Assembly: GCF_020921035.1 (NCBI RefSeq)
Contig: NC_063160.1
Coordinates: 12,234,095-12,298,094, forward strand
Reading direction: 5' to 3'
DNA: 64,000 nt
Origin: Rhodamnia argentea
Taxonomy: Eukaryota; Streptophyta; Magnoliopsida; Myrtales; Myrtaceae
Below, one piece after another: positions 47,268 through 59,245 of the stretch; within the stretch, counting starts at the first letter, position 1; each line of letters starts with the position of its first letter. The translations under genes were made by a program, and so were the position numbers. Under the pieces are notes generated by a model that saw nothing but the letters and a program-made list of their open reading frames with translations, was not told where the DNA came from and did not search any database.

Positions 47268-47985
47268 GAACCGGGGTACACGTTTCAATTTAATTAGGGT
47301 ACTTCGATTAATGATAAGGTACGTGAAGTGACGTTAAAGCACACGTTTTGGATAAACTTATATTTCGCGATCAGCAGGTGTCCTCTCCATTAACATGGTG
47401 TGATATCATTACGTGCATGAAACTAGACTTGAAAATTGGATATCCAATCTCGTGTTGTCAATCAGTAGATAAGTTTTCGTAACCTTGATTTGGTGTTTCC
47501 AAGGGTCATCTTTGGTAATTGACGTGGTGATGTGTGCATACACTTCTTTTCCCCTTTAAGATTATTTTTCTAACCAATATTAGCAACATTAAAAATCTCA
47601 AACCAATACCTCAATGTCATATTTATCCCAAGCTAATTTTCGTTTGGCAGAAAATTCAAAACCGGTGCTCATGCAAGCTTGAATTTAATTAGGGCACATC
47701 GATTAATGACGAGGTATGTGAACCGACATGTTAAAACACACGTTTGGATAATTTATTTTCTGCGGTCAATCGATGTCATCTCCGTTAAAATGGTAAGATA
47801 TCATTACGTGCACGAAACTAGAATTGAAAATTACAAATCAAATCGGAGTATTATTAATCAATAGATACGCGCACGTTTTCGTGACCACGGTTTTCGTGCT
47901 TCTAAGTGTGGAGTTACCTTTTGAAATTGAACTAGTGATGTATGTATACCCGTCTTTTCTTCCTTAAGATTATTACTTTTAAAAA
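47268..47985. repeat. Diverged tandem duplication, unit about 390 bp
   Basis: 47,268-47,590 and 47,661-47,985 follow the same order of landmarks: 'ttaattagggtacttcgatt' / 'ttaattagggcacatcgatt', 'gatatcattacgtgcatgaa' / 'gatatcattacgtgcacgaa', and a closing 'aagattattt' / 'aagattatta'. The copies are clearly old, with many substitutions and indels. Confidence 0.75.
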
Positions 47986-47989
47986 TGTC

Positions 47990-48435
47990 AAATAACTGTT
48001 TTTGTGTTCCAAATATTAAACAACGTTGAAAATCTCAAATTAACACACATTTATCCCAAACTAATTTTGATCTAAAAAAAAAACACCCAAACCGATACAT
48101 CTGAACTAAATTTGCCCACTCTTAGCATTATATCCTGTTAAAATGCGTACTACTTGTCAATACACGTGGTTGACGACTGCTAGACGGATCTGACGTGAAT
48201 ACAAATAGATCCGGTGTGGAAAATTAACGAGTGTTGACATGTGCATATTTTCCGGGAGGGTAGATTTTGGTAAGCCGCACCGGTTTGTGATTTTTTGTTG
48301 CACGAAAATTAATTTGAGGTAAATGTGTGGTGTGGTACTAGTTTGGGATTTTTTATATGACAAGAAGTAATTTGGAGAAACTGTGACATAAGGTAATAGT
48401 TTGAGATTTTTAATGGCGTTAACCCTTTTAAGAAA
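47990..48435. repeat. Family C repeat, diverged
   Basis: Words such as 'ttatcccaaactaattttga', 'aaccgatacatctgaactaaatttgc' in part, and on the right 'aatttgaggtaaatgtgtgg' mirror each other as in other family C blocks. Confidence 0.45.
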
Positions 48436-48938
48436 GATGCGAGACAGATGTTTCGATGTGACGTAACACACACATGCACACACACACACATATGTATTAT
48501 TTTTTGTGGAAGGAATGGAAATTTTGGTCCGACATATTTGACAGGTCTACGGCCAACTTTCATCAGGAAGATCATTAGAGAACTTTTCATCAAATAAGGA
48601 AAACAAACGCGCACACGTAAAAAGCATATTATTCTATTTCTATGCATGCAAATGTTAAATTAGAAATAAGTAATCATACATTCAATTTAACATTAAAGGA
48701 AGAATTCCATTATTGTAGATTAGTGGGTGCTTGTCACTTGCCACTTCCACATTCTGTGGTTGGATGACTTAATCAACGTTGTTATAATCAGTCGAGTTTT
48801 TGCTTTTGCTTTTTCTTTCTTTTTTGGCCAGATTATTATCTTGGTCATCTAAATTATCGGCACCTTAAGTTCGAGAAGTTATTTTGGTCAACAGTTATGA
48901 TGCACGATATAACAAGTCAAAAAAGTCTTCAAATTCTC

Positions 48939-49238
48939 GGGGTGCGTATGAGAACACTTATGGAGTAAAATTTCTGCTCTAGAAGTGTTTCTGGAGCAAA
49001 AATCCATTTGGTAACGGAACTTCCGAAATGAAAATCTGTTTGGTTACGCAACTTTATTTTTCTACTTCTAGAACATTTTTCTTGCTCTAAAGGTAGCTTT
49101 GAAGCCACTTGAAGAAGTAAAAATATATTTCTCTCAAAATGTAGAAAAATCAACTTCCGCTCAAAAGTAAAAGTAGAAAAATTAACTTCTGATCGGAAGT
49201 TGGTCTCTAAAGGAGAAGTGTTCCCATGCACACCCTAA
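48939..49238. mobile_element. MITE-like element with about 20-bp terminal inverted repeats
   Basis: Begins 'ggggtgcgtatgagaacact' and ends with the near-complement of that ('agtgttcccatgcacaccc'). Interior arms also pair ('ccatttggtaacggaac' and 'tgtttggttacgcaac' type words). About 300 bp, no coding frame. It resembles hAT-type MITEs, but the superfamily is a guess. Confidence 0.6.
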
Positions 49239-49384
49239 GATTTGATCTTTCAATATCACATGCAAAAGTACCACTAATGTAATTAATCTCTTATAATGAT
49301 CACCACATCAAGTACTTTCTTTGACACTGTCGCTAGCATAGAGTTATAAAAGAAACAAAGAAAAGAAAAGAAAATTAACAGAAA

Positions 49385-49600
49385 ATTCAGGATTTTTTTT
49401 AAACTTATACGTGTCAGAGCCGTTCGCGTCGTCTAAAACAGGCAGCATCCATATCGGCAACTTATAGTCAAAATTGATCGGACATACTATAATGATAAAT
49501 TGTCAAAAGGTTTATGACTCTTAACACAATTAAAGGATTCAAGACTAGATTGTCACAATGCAATAGGCTTAGGACATTCTTGATAATTTTTCCCCTCAAC
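49385..49600. repeat. Single right arm of family A element
   Basis: Contains 'ggtttatgactcttaacaca' and 'gtcaaaattgatcggacata', the words of the right arm of family A, without a matching left arm nearby. Confidence 0.5.
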
Positions 49601-50360
49601 ACGACACTCATATGATTGAAAAAAAAAAAAAAAACTTATGACATTCAAGAGAGCGCGGTATAAAAATTATGGTACTGGTAATATCCTTTAATCCCAGTTT
49701 AGCTGGATTGGTCAAAAGTCACTTTAGGGAAGAGATAAGAGTATGTTTGGACCGTAAAACAAATCAATGGTTTGAACTTGAAATAATCATTCAACATTAG
49801 AATATGTCAACAACGGTGAGCATTGGCCGTCCATAGCGCGGGCTCCAACAGTAAAAATCGATTATTCGAACATGGAAATATCCGAAAAAAAAATGGAAAT
49901 AATCTCTTTACCCTAGACTATGTTGTCATATTGATGACAGAATGTCATCCAATCATAATCCTATCCCCATACGGCCAGGGCCATATGGGCCGTCAATGTG
50001 ATTTGGCTCTTCCTGTTTGGGGGCATCAAGAAGAGGAATATCCCTAGCTTGTGTACGTAAAATTAAATTTGGGTTTTTGTTTTGCGAGAAATGTTTGTCA
50101 AATATCCCACATCAATTGGCCACAGGATTTGCGAGTTATTCTCGTATACGTGATCTGTCTCTACCTATAAATTTAAGCTATCGGATTTGACATTTTGACA
50201 TGATATCCAAGTTTCGCCGACTTGCACGTGAGAGGAATTTTAAAGAAATTATATTAACCAGTGATGCGCCCTGAGAAAGTGTGAAATTAGATCTTCAACA
50301 TGAATTTTAGAAAAAAAAAATAAAGTTTCCCTTCTCATAATTATATTAGGTAGACATAAA

Positions 50361-50632
50361 GAAAAATGACACAAACGATCCTTGAACTTTAATTCAATGT
50401 ACAATTCCATCCCTGAACTTTAAAAATTATTCAATGTGATCTTTGATTCGGGAGTCAAATTGAACATGTACCAAGAGCTCATACACATATTGAACAAATT
50501 AAAAGTTTAGTGATCATATCGCACGTTAAGCCAAAATTCAGGAACGACATTGAGCGAATTAAAAGTTCGGAGATCACATAACACATTTGATCAAAGTGCA
50601 TGGATCATTTAAATCATTATCCCTAATTATAA
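50361..50632. repeat. Inverted-arm repeat, family B
   Basis: Left end 'atgacacaaacgatccttga', right end 'gatcatttaaatcattatcc'; inner 'agttcggagatcacat' type words pair with the left half. Short member of the family, just upstream of the PQ-loop gene promoter. Confidence 0.6.
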
Positions 50633-51043
50633 CTCTATCAGAACAAGTTAATAGTGTGAAGAATGCACGTCGCACCTTTATATAACACCGGAGATTCCGT
50701 GACCTGTAATTCGTGGTTTTTTTTTTTTTCTGTCCTATTTTTGTTTTCACACATCTAGAGCATCCATTTCGTAATATTCCAAACGGTTGAATTCACCTTG
50801 TGAGTTCTTGCAGGGTCTCTCTCCTCAAGAGGATCAAGCGAGAGAATATGCGTACCACGTAAAAAAGGCTGAAAAAAAAAAACATTTGTACGAGGATATG
50901 CATCAGTACGAGTACGATCCCCCGCATCACAGAAGGGGACCCCTTGTTGTCCATTATTAACAAGGGAATAAAAATGAAAAATGATGTCTCCTGCATTTAA
51001 TGGTTCATTTTCGATCGGTGCGATCCATTCTGTTCTGGTATTT

Positions 51044-51056
51044 TTATATATATATA
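51044..51056 (+). promoter_or_regulatory. TATA box of the PQ-loop gene
   Basis: The AT tract 'tttatatatatata' ends about 76 bases before the start codon at 51,133, leaving room for a short leader that ends in a (GA)n run. Position and context fit a core promoter; the transcription start is not known. Confidence 0.6.
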
Positions 51057-51132
51057 GGGACGACTGACCACCTTTTATACTCACTCGTCAACCTGCACTG
51101 TAAGAGAGGCGGGGAGGGAGAGAGAGAGAGAG

Positions 51133-54100
51133 ATGTCTTCGCCGTCACTCCCTTACTGCGCGAGCGAGAAGAAGCCATGCGTGAGGTGGGTTCAGAAGTA
51201 TTTCAAGGACTGCTTGTGCAGCGTCATGGACGAGGTGTCGTTCGGGTTCGGGCTGACGAGCCTGGTGTGTTGGGGCGTCGCCGAGATCCCACAGATCATC
51301 ACCAACTTCCGCACCAAGTCCAGCCATGGCGTCTCCCTCGCCTTCCTCCTCACTTGGGTCGCTGGGTCTCTCTCTCTCTCTCTCTCTCTCTTCAATTTGG
51401 GTTGCCATGCTAGTCATGGTTCAAGAAAGTCCCACTTCGTTTCTTCCAGCTAAAAGCTTAAAAGCTCACTTTCGCATTTTGTTTCCGTGGTTTGCTTTCT
51501 ATAATTTTGGTCTCTCTTAGCGCTTGAATCTCACAACACCTCGCACAGATTCTTCTCCTTTTGTTTATTTTTGGTTTTCTTGAGCGCCGTACTGAAGCTT
51601 CTTCTTATGTTGGGTTTGATAATTGATATGCAGGGACGTGTTCAATCTGGTCGGCTGTCTTCTTGAACCAGCAACGGTGAGTCTGTCAAGCTTGAAATCT
51701 GTGGTAAATGAAAAAACCAAGCAGGAGACGAGGCCAAAGAAAAAGGGGAAAAATCCAAGCGAACATATGTTTTGTTTAACGCAAAAAATTACGAAAGTAG
51801 AGAGAAAAAAGTGGGGGTCAGGATTGGACGGATGTTGTTCCTGCGACGCACAAACCCACCGCCGCCCCGCCCCATGTTTGGTCTGTTGTGTGCTTTCTTA
51901 TCCATCCTCACAGCACGGCACGGCACGGCACAGCACACAACACACTTTCATGCCTGAAGCTTATCCACACTTGTCAAACTTTCGTATCTTACTATATTTT
52001 ACTGTCCTTGTGTTTCTCCCACTTGCATGTCTGTTCATCTTCTTTAGAGCTAATATCATATGTTTTCTGAGCTTAATTAATTGGCCTCTCTCTCTCTCTC
52101 TCTCTCTTTGTTGCAGTTGCCGACTCAGTACTACACAGCCCTGGTAAGCTGCAAAACCCTTCCAGCTCTACACGTGTTCTTTTTCCTTAATATTTCAGAA
52201 AGTTTTTTTTGGGCGGAAGAAGACTAGAAATGCCAATATCTGTGTATGGCGCTCACTTAAATGCTAATTTTTTTGGATTACTTAAGTGCCAATTTTTTCG
52301 AAAAACGATTATTTAAGTGCCATCTCCGGTGAGGTCGTCGGATTTGGTACTTAAGTGATCGTTTTCTCTCCGATTTGGCACTTAAGTGATCGTTTTTTTG
52401 GATCACTTAAGTGTCAATTTTTTTTTAAAAACGATCATTTAAGTACTAAGTCTTGTGAGGTTGCCGGAATTTCTCCCCGTTGACACTTAAATGATCGTTT
52501 TTTCTCCGATTTGCTACTTAAGTGAGCCGGCGAAAAGAATTAGCACTAAAGTGAGCGCCGTATGTAAATATTGACACTCGAGATGTTTTTCTGTCCTTTT
52601 TTTTTTGGTAATGGAATTCTGAAAACCCCCTGCTCCCCTGCGCCCCCATGAACCCATCATGTTCCCTGATCTGAACTCATTTGCCCCAACCCTGCTCTGC
52701 GCATAGCTCCCCCCACGTTTCTCTAGTCCAACTGTAGTAGAGCCCCAATGGTGGCTTCTTTGCATGGCCAAGAAAGCTCATGGTTCAAAAAACCCTTTTT
52801 TTTTCCCCTGTTTCGCGAACTTATCGTCGCTCTCGTCTCCACATGACAACCCTTCTTTGTGCTTTGAACTCGACAGCTTTACACCACGAGCACTGTGGTG
52901 CTGGTGTTGCAGAGCTTGTACTACGACCATGTCTACAGGTGGCTGAAGCGCCGACACATCAAGAAACCCGACCAGAAGGTGAGCATTTTCCAGCCTCCTT
53001 TCCTTTAGTCTTTCTTGAAACTGTTAACCCCCTAGAAAGTGAAGAAGAAACTGTCGGAGATGATTCCCAAAGATGATTGTTGAACTCCAACTGCACTTTG
53101 AATGACTGACATTTGGGGATGGGGCAAATGTTGGGATAAATGTTAAAAAAAAAAAAAAAGTCATAAACTTATTGCATTAGTGTGAATTCAATGTTAAACT
53201 TTTTAATTGTGTCAATTTTATCCTAATCCTTTTATATTTGTATCAATCGAAACCATTTGGACAATTTTGGCCTAAAATCGATAATGTGAATAGAAACGGT
53301 CTTGACGTGGATATTTATTTAATATTTTTATTTTATAATAATTTTTATTTCTTTTTTTCTTTTTCATTTCTTTACTCTCTATTTTCTTTTCTTTTTTTTT
53401 TTTATTGACCTTTGCTGTCTGGTTGCCTGCCCTCGCCTAGGGCCAGCAAGGGTCGACCGGCAATCCTCGCTAGCCTTGAATCAGAATTAAAACAAAAAAA
53501 GAGAAAAGAAATGAAAAGGAAAAAAACCAAAAAAATTTTATTATAAAAAATATTCAAAAATGTCTACGTTACCGCTATCTGTGTCACATAGTCCTATGTG
53601 ACAGGCGTCCACGTTATCAATTTTGGGCCAAAATCATCTGGATTAACTCAATTAACACAAATGCAAAAGGTTTGGGACTAAATTGGTACAATTTTCGGCC
53701 AAAAAAATTTGCAAAATTAAAATGTTTAGGACTGAATTGATACGAATACAATAAGTTTAGAACACTTATCCTGTTAAATGTCGCCGGTTTCTTCGGTGGA
53801 AGATAGTTCTTGAAGTTTTCTGTGATGATCGGTTGCAGAGTGAAGAGAAGGAACCATTGGAACCAAAAGCGACTCGTCAATCGGGAATCCCCATTCCTAG
53901 CGCCACGGCTAAGGCGACTCCGGTGAAAGCATCTCCGAGAAGAGAATTCTATTACACGTACGAGATGTTTTGAGTATAATTGTCGTTGAAGAAATCTAAG
54001 TTAAATCTTGCTTGTCGTCCGTAACCCAAAATTGAAAGAGGAGTGTGTACTTGGTGTTTGTCTACCGCAGCTCTGCTAGGTCTTTGGCCAGGAGCGGAAC

Positions 54101-55434
54101 GCCGCCGTTCCGGACGTACATCAGGGTGGCTAGGAGTGGCCCGTCTGCCATGCAGCTGGAGAGCGACTCATCTTCCGACGACGAGGCCGCTCCGGTCCCG
54201 TCCGTGAGGTCGGTCAGCAAGCCCAAGCCAATCCCACGATCGGTGAGCACTAATTAAATCACATTAGATATATTGGTCTGTCCACAATTGAAATCCCTCT
54301 AATTTTAAATGTGCACACATCAAGATTCTATTTTTTGTTTTAAATTGTTATTTTAGGTGGGGTATGGGACATTTCTAGCATCATCCCTCACTCTCCCTCT
54401 TCAGAACAAAGCTTTCACAGAAGCTCGTGTCGGACTGGCCACGAGGAGATTGTTACAAGTATGAGTTAATCCCATGATTCCCAACCTTAAGTTCTGTAAA
54501 ATCTTACCCTAATTGATGAAATTCTCTCTCCTAATCTTTCTTCATTTTTTTTTTGGGTCTGGTGACTTTACATGAAGCAGGAAGGTGGAATGGAGCACAG
54601 TGCGTTCGGACAATGGCTTGGATGGCTAATGGCTGCCATATACATGGGTGGCAGACTCCCTCAGATATGGTTAAATGTACGCTAATCCCTTGATCATCTT
54701 AGATTAATAAATCCGACGTACCGACATGTCTCACATTTTCCTTTCATCATACTTGCATATGATCCGTCGCGATTCACTGATAGAGCGTATTGTTTTTGAT
54801 TCTTTCCCAGATCAAAAGAGGGAGCGTCGAGGTGATACTCTTTTCTTCCTCCTTCTCTTTCTTTAAATTGTAATTTCATCCTGATGAATACGACTACAAC
54901 AAGTCCGTAACATTCGACTTCGGCAAGTATGTAACCTTTCACGTTGATGTTATTTCAGGGCTTGAATCCTCTTATGTTCGTCTTCGCACTGGTTGCCAAT
55001 GTTACCTATGTGGGAAGGTTCTCTCTCTCATGCGTGTACATACACGAATTATATATATGCGTATATATGTACGTATGTATACATGTATATGTAGTATTTT
55101 AAGCAAGCGTTATACGGATATTGCAGCATTCTAGTGAGAACCACCGAGTGGGAAAGTATCAAAGCTAACATGCCGTGGCTGTTGGACGCAATCGTTTGCG
55201 TGGCACTTGACTTTTTCGTATCCTTACCTGACCTTTCTCTCTTAACAATAATCTGAGCACATTGGCGTTGATTTCAATCGTGAAGCTTACTACGAGTTAA
55301 TTACCTCCTTAACCAAAGTGAAAAATTAGATCATATTGCAGTACATCTACTACAGGCACTTCAGGAAAATCGAGAACAGCGACGAGGAAGGCCATGGATA
55401 CTACAAGGAAGCCGGCAAAGGCGCGGCATCTTGA
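51133..55434 (+). CDS. PQ-loop repeat transporter (vacuolar amino-acid type), 12 exons, 385 aa
   Basis: Exons: 51133-51365, 51634-51676, 52117-52143, 52877-52978, 53839-53957, 54071-54242, 54357-54458, 54581-54676, 54811-54831, 54959-55017, 55127-55217, 55342-55434; 1,158 nt, phases all agree. Two PQ-loop halves: FGFGLTSLVCWGVAEIPQII (Pro53-Gln54), then LTWVAGDVFNLVGCLLEP; and GWLMAAIYMGGRLPQIWLN (Pro293-Gln294), then IKRGSVEGLNPLMFVFAL. A long Ser/Pro/Lys-rich loop (about 136-232) joins the halves. Seven-helix PQ-loop proteins such as yeast Ypq1 and animal PQLC2 export cationic amino acids from vacuole or lysosome; a tonoplast role is inferred. A (TC)n run starts at the exon 1 donor, another forms the exon 3 polypyrimidine tract, and introns 3 and 4 contain repeat elements. 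Confidence 0.92.
52248..52559. mobile_element. MITE in intron 3 of the PQ-loop gene
   Basis: 312 bp bounded by inverted ends: 'ggcgctcacttaaatgctaa' at the left and the complement of 'ttagcactaaagtgagcgcc' at the right, with GTAT on both sides as a likely target duplication (52,244-52,247 and 52,560-52,563). The interior repeats 'acttaagtgatcgtttt' in both orientations. No coding frame. Confidence 0.85.
53145..53775. mobile_element. Inverted-arm element, family A, in intron 4 of the PQ-loop gene
   Basis: Left arm 53,150-53,360 ('taaacttattgcattagtgt', 'gtcaattttatcctaatcct') and right arm 53,530-53,775 ('gggactaaattggtacaatt') are inverted copies. The core has the family's GC-rich motif ('cgcctagggccagcaagggt', 'cctcgctagcc'). 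About 630 bp. Confidence 0.65.
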
Positions 55435-57114
55435 CTGGCACGTTTGCTGCGCGCGGCTCGTGCTCTAGGCGTCTCGGAATTCTTAGTTTTGTACTGTTTT
55501 CTTTTGAGGATGTGCCTTATTAGTGTTCATAATCTGCCGTCGCCCTTTTTAATCTTTCATGACCCAGTTATATGACCCAGTCATACACTGGATTGAAAAT
55601 TTCAGAGGCTAAAAGCGGGAAGTCATTATATATTTGCAGAGCCAAGTAAACTTTGGTTCGATTTAAGAAGAAACGCAATTCTGGACAAAGCAACCAATGG
55701 CGATGACCGATTAAGATAGGATCGGATAAAAGTTGGCTCTAACGATATCTATAAATCCATTGTTCAATCCTAGAGCAACAATTTCTTCTTTGAGTGTCCT
55801 CATGCCGATGTCATAAATACTTCCATCTTATATCTTATTGTCGTCTGCATCTTACGAGTCATCCGGGCCGTCAAAATCTAATTTGGCCCTTACTGTTCGC
55901 TTTCAACTTCCAATTTCAGTGAAAACCAAACTGCACACAGTTTTCTTTCGCATTTCCGGCGAAATCGCGGGTTTTCCTTTGAGCCTTTGCTTCATCAACC
56001 TCAAAAGCTTTCAAGTCATCTCCTTCAACAATTTCTGCAACCAGTCAATCTGCCTGTCCTACGTCCTCCTTTCATGCGAACCCCGACGAGAAGAAAACAC
56101 CGGAAAATACTATATAGAACATTTTGCCGCGCGATTTAGTATATCGATTACGTAGACCGGGGGTTTCCACCTCCTGCTCTAGTTTCTGGAGCAGTGCCTA
56201 ATAATAATACGCCTGCAAATCTCGCGTACAGGCGAAAGACTTCTCTAGTTACTTGTGTGCTGCCGGGCTAGTTTTCAAGTCACTTAGCATTGTTCCACAA
56301 GTTCTCTAGCCATTGCATTCATAGAAAGACACAACAACCTCCTTCACTTCTAAAGTGAAACAGGAGGGAGTGAATTCTCCTATCAAAACTTAGGATAGTA
56401 GATCCACAGGAAGCTCTTAGTCTCCATCCAACATCACATAAATTGCTTGACAAACAATAGCATAGACAGACAGCACTTAAGTGAGTTCAGTCAACACCAC
56501 TCCGGAAAAAAAAGCATGTGTTTGTACTCACAACTGCTTGTGATTTTCTGATCCCCACTCAGTTAATTAGAATTCATTATGAGAGGCAACAACAAACGGA
56601 AACGACCAAGGCATCTTAAGATTTCTTCAGCATTGGATAAGCACAGCATCGTGAATATAGCCCTTTTTAGAAGAACAATATGCAGAAACTGAGAAAAGAT
56701 CATGCAACAACTTCCAGAATCACAAGCACTTTCTTTTACTCGATTGCACTTGGAAAAAGAACAGATGCATCACCTTTAAGCATTGTACAGTTACAAAGAG
56801 AACACTCAAGACAGGTCCTATATTCCTTGGTGATGGCAAACAGAATAGATGACACTACTGAAGAGAACACGGGAAGTAAGTAAAAGGTTGCACGCAAATA
56901 TGAACAGGGAACCACGTGCAGACATAGACGAACATGTCTGCGCAAAGAAAAAGAGTGCGTGTTATATCTGAAACAGAATATCAAGGATTTGCAGATCATA
57001 TTGACAACCTCTGAACACCCAACTCGAACCTTTACTAGCCTAAGCCTTATGGAGCATGAAGACAACTGTAAAAAGAGTAAAGAGAAATCATCACCAAGAT
57101 AATCCAAAGTCAGA
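55435..57114. other. Convergent 3' flanks of PQ-loop and RMA genes
   Basis: No further gene recognised. The left part should hold the PQ-loop 3' UTR and the right part (about 56,600-57,114) the RMA 3' UTR. A 105-codon frame at 55,838-56,155 has no family pattern. Confidence 0.55.
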
Positions 57115-57792
57115 TCACCAGCAAAGCAGCGCAAGAACCACAAAGACTCCAATGAGTAGAAGAAGGTTCTTCAACACGGTATCTGCCTGCTGGCCTCGCA
57201 CAGCCGTCTGCGGAAAACCATGGGCATGACCACCGTGGAATGTGTTGAAGCCATAGGGATAACCCGACGTCGTCCCATACACGGTGGCATCCTGAAATCC
57301 ATGGAATTGCACATTGAACAGAGCAGGGATTAGACCGCCAAAGGCAGTGGAGAGCGTGAAGTTCCCAATCCTAGCATAGGCCATCGGCATGAACCCTCCC
57401 ATGAAACCAAACCCATAATTTGCGAACTGATTCGCTTCTGGAGGCGGAGCAGTTTCGGGCCTTTGTCCCGAAGGGCGATTGGGGATCTCAATTCCAGGAT
57501 AAGATTTGGATCTCGGGTCCGTCTGAGTCTTCCCCCTTCCGTAAAGAGGGACTAATTTCTCCTCTTGTATAAGGGCCTTGCATACTGGGCATTCGTGGCA
57601 ATGCGAGTGATGGCGCAGCCACCTGTAGAGACAGGGCCAACAATAGAGGTGACCACAAAGGGTCAGGACAGGGTCATGAGCCAATTCAAGGCAAATGTTG
57701 CATTCGAAATCGCCTGCATCATTGCTACTGTTGTCGGAGGAAGACACACTTTGGGCCAGCTTACTCGTCGATTCTCCAGCCCCGCTTTCCAT
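57115..57792 (-). CDS. RMA-like: RMA-type membrane-anchored RING E3 ubiquitin ligase, 225 aa
   Basis: Start set at MESGAGES (ATG ending at 57,792), eight bases inside the exon that opens at 57,800 after a TTTTGTAG acceptor. A longer frame upstream would read through the intron. C3HC4 RING at residues 31-73: CNICLELAHDPVLTLCGHLY, then CLYRWL and CPVCKALI. It is followed by the RNF5/RMA signature LVPLYGRG, a Gly/Phe-rich middle (YGFGFMGGFMPM), and a C-terminal tail anchor (NLLLLIGVFVVLALLCW). Plant RMA proteins sit in the ER membrane and ubiquitinate clients such as aquaporins in drought responses; the target here is unknown. The coding part is one exon, with a 5'UTR intron. Confidence 0.93.
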   Translation of the reverse strand: MESGAGESTSKLAQSVSSSDNSSNDAGDFECNICLELAHDPVLTLCGHLYCWPCLYRWLRHHSHCHECPVCKALIQEEKLVPLYGRGKTQTDPRSKSYPGIEIPNRPSGQRPETAPPPEANQFANYGFGFMGGFMPMAYARIGNFTLSTAFGGLIPALFNVQFHGFQDATVYGTTSGYPYGFNTFHGGHAHGFPQTAVRGQQADTVLKNLLLLIGVFVVLALLCW

Positions 57793-57800
57793 CAAGTAAC

Positions 57801-58497
57801 CTACAAAACAATCGAGAGAAACTATCAATGTAGTGAATTTACCAGCTATGCAACAGAATGTCTGAGACATTTATGAACATCACATCATGAGCAGAAAACT
57901 CTACATTGTCCTATATAAAGAAAAGGTCATGAAACTGCAATTAGGAAAGCTTTGTCTTTCCAGATTTTGAACTGATGAAGTCTTTACATTGAATTGCTCC
58001 GAAAATATTTGAGACAAAAAACAATCCAATGCTGAGTTTCTTAGCCGAAACTGCTGCTGTGACATCAGACACGGATCGCAGAGTAAAAGAATAAAATAGC
58101 GAGATTATTCGAAAAAGAATCAAATCTCACAACATCGCCGAACAAATCCCTGCAAAACCCGATACTTGGCACGAAATTATCAACTTTTAGGAAGGCAATC
58201 TCGACATCAACATGGCGAAACAGCAAAATCAGGTCTCCGCATCACGCACCCAAACCCTAATTCTACGCGGGAAGCCAGATAAACGGTCAATCAACGAACA
58301 AGCACTTCGGCGATTCCAAAGACACTACGCAATCCTAGACAGAGCCAGCGTCGGCGAATCCAAACCTCCACGCACACGAAACGAAACAGACATCGAACAG
58401 ACGCAGGCGAATCGGATGAAACTATTGCCCAGCGTAAAGACAGAAGAGAAATCTAAAACGTCAAAAGTAGGGGCAATCGGGAATCGGAAAACTCACC
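57801..58497 (-). other. 5'UTR intron of the RMA-type gene
   Basis: On the minus strand the donor 'cggtg|gtgagt' lies at 58,497 and the acceptor 'ttttgtag|gttact' at 57,801, leaving a 697-base intron. The upstream untranslated exon would run from 58,498 to roughly 58,740. The acceptor is strong; the extent of the first exon is inferred. Short + strand frames here are chance. Confidence 0.65.
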
Positions 58498-58984
58498 ACC
58501 GAATGAATCCAAGCGGAGCTTGAGCCAATCGAAGGGCAAAAGAAGTAGGATCAGGGGTCCGTCGGTGCCGTGGTTACCGAAGAGTTCGATGGTATAGGAC
58601 GATGAAGGAAGAAGAAGGAGAAGACGAAGAAGAAGGTTCGAGGGAATTCTGCCGATGTCCCACTCGGAGGTGGAGTCGAGATCTCGCACGGATCTGGCAC
58701 GTCCGCGGGAGCCGATCGGACGGTCGAGTTTGCTCCTCGTAAGCATCAAGTTTGACTTTTCTACCTAGATAATAAGGTTTGACTTGTAAATACGTCGTTA
58801 CAGTAAATCGATCGGATCGTCGGTGCCGACGACGACGGAACGAGGAAAGGTCGTACTTTAGTTAGGTATTGCAAGTTTTCTAATCCAGCGGGTAGACATG
58901 ACTTACGGTCTATTTAGAGTGTACGATTTCACGAGAATGCAATTCGAATTACGTGTTGAATTTATAGACAACGAAATTAACTTG

Positions 58985-59245
58985 ATGGTAATCGAAACGA
59001 GGGAAATGACATAAACGGTCTACGAGTTTTGAGTCGATGTGCAATGTGATATCTGAATTTTATATTTATTTGATGCGGCATAAGAATTTTAGCCCAATAT
59101 ACGATGGTTCCCGAACTTTTAATTTGTTCAAAGCGGTCAATTACGCATTGAGTTAAAGTTCATGAATTACATTAAACAATTCAAAGTCCACGGACCATTG
59201 CACATTGAGTCAAAATTCAAAAATCATTTTGTGCCACATCACTTG
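58985..59245. repeat. Inverted-arm repeat, family B
   Basis: Starts 'atgacataaacggtctacga', ends 'caaaaatcattttgtgcc', with paired inner words ('cgaacttttaatttgttc' left, 'aacaattcaaagtccacgga' right). Confidence 0.6.
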
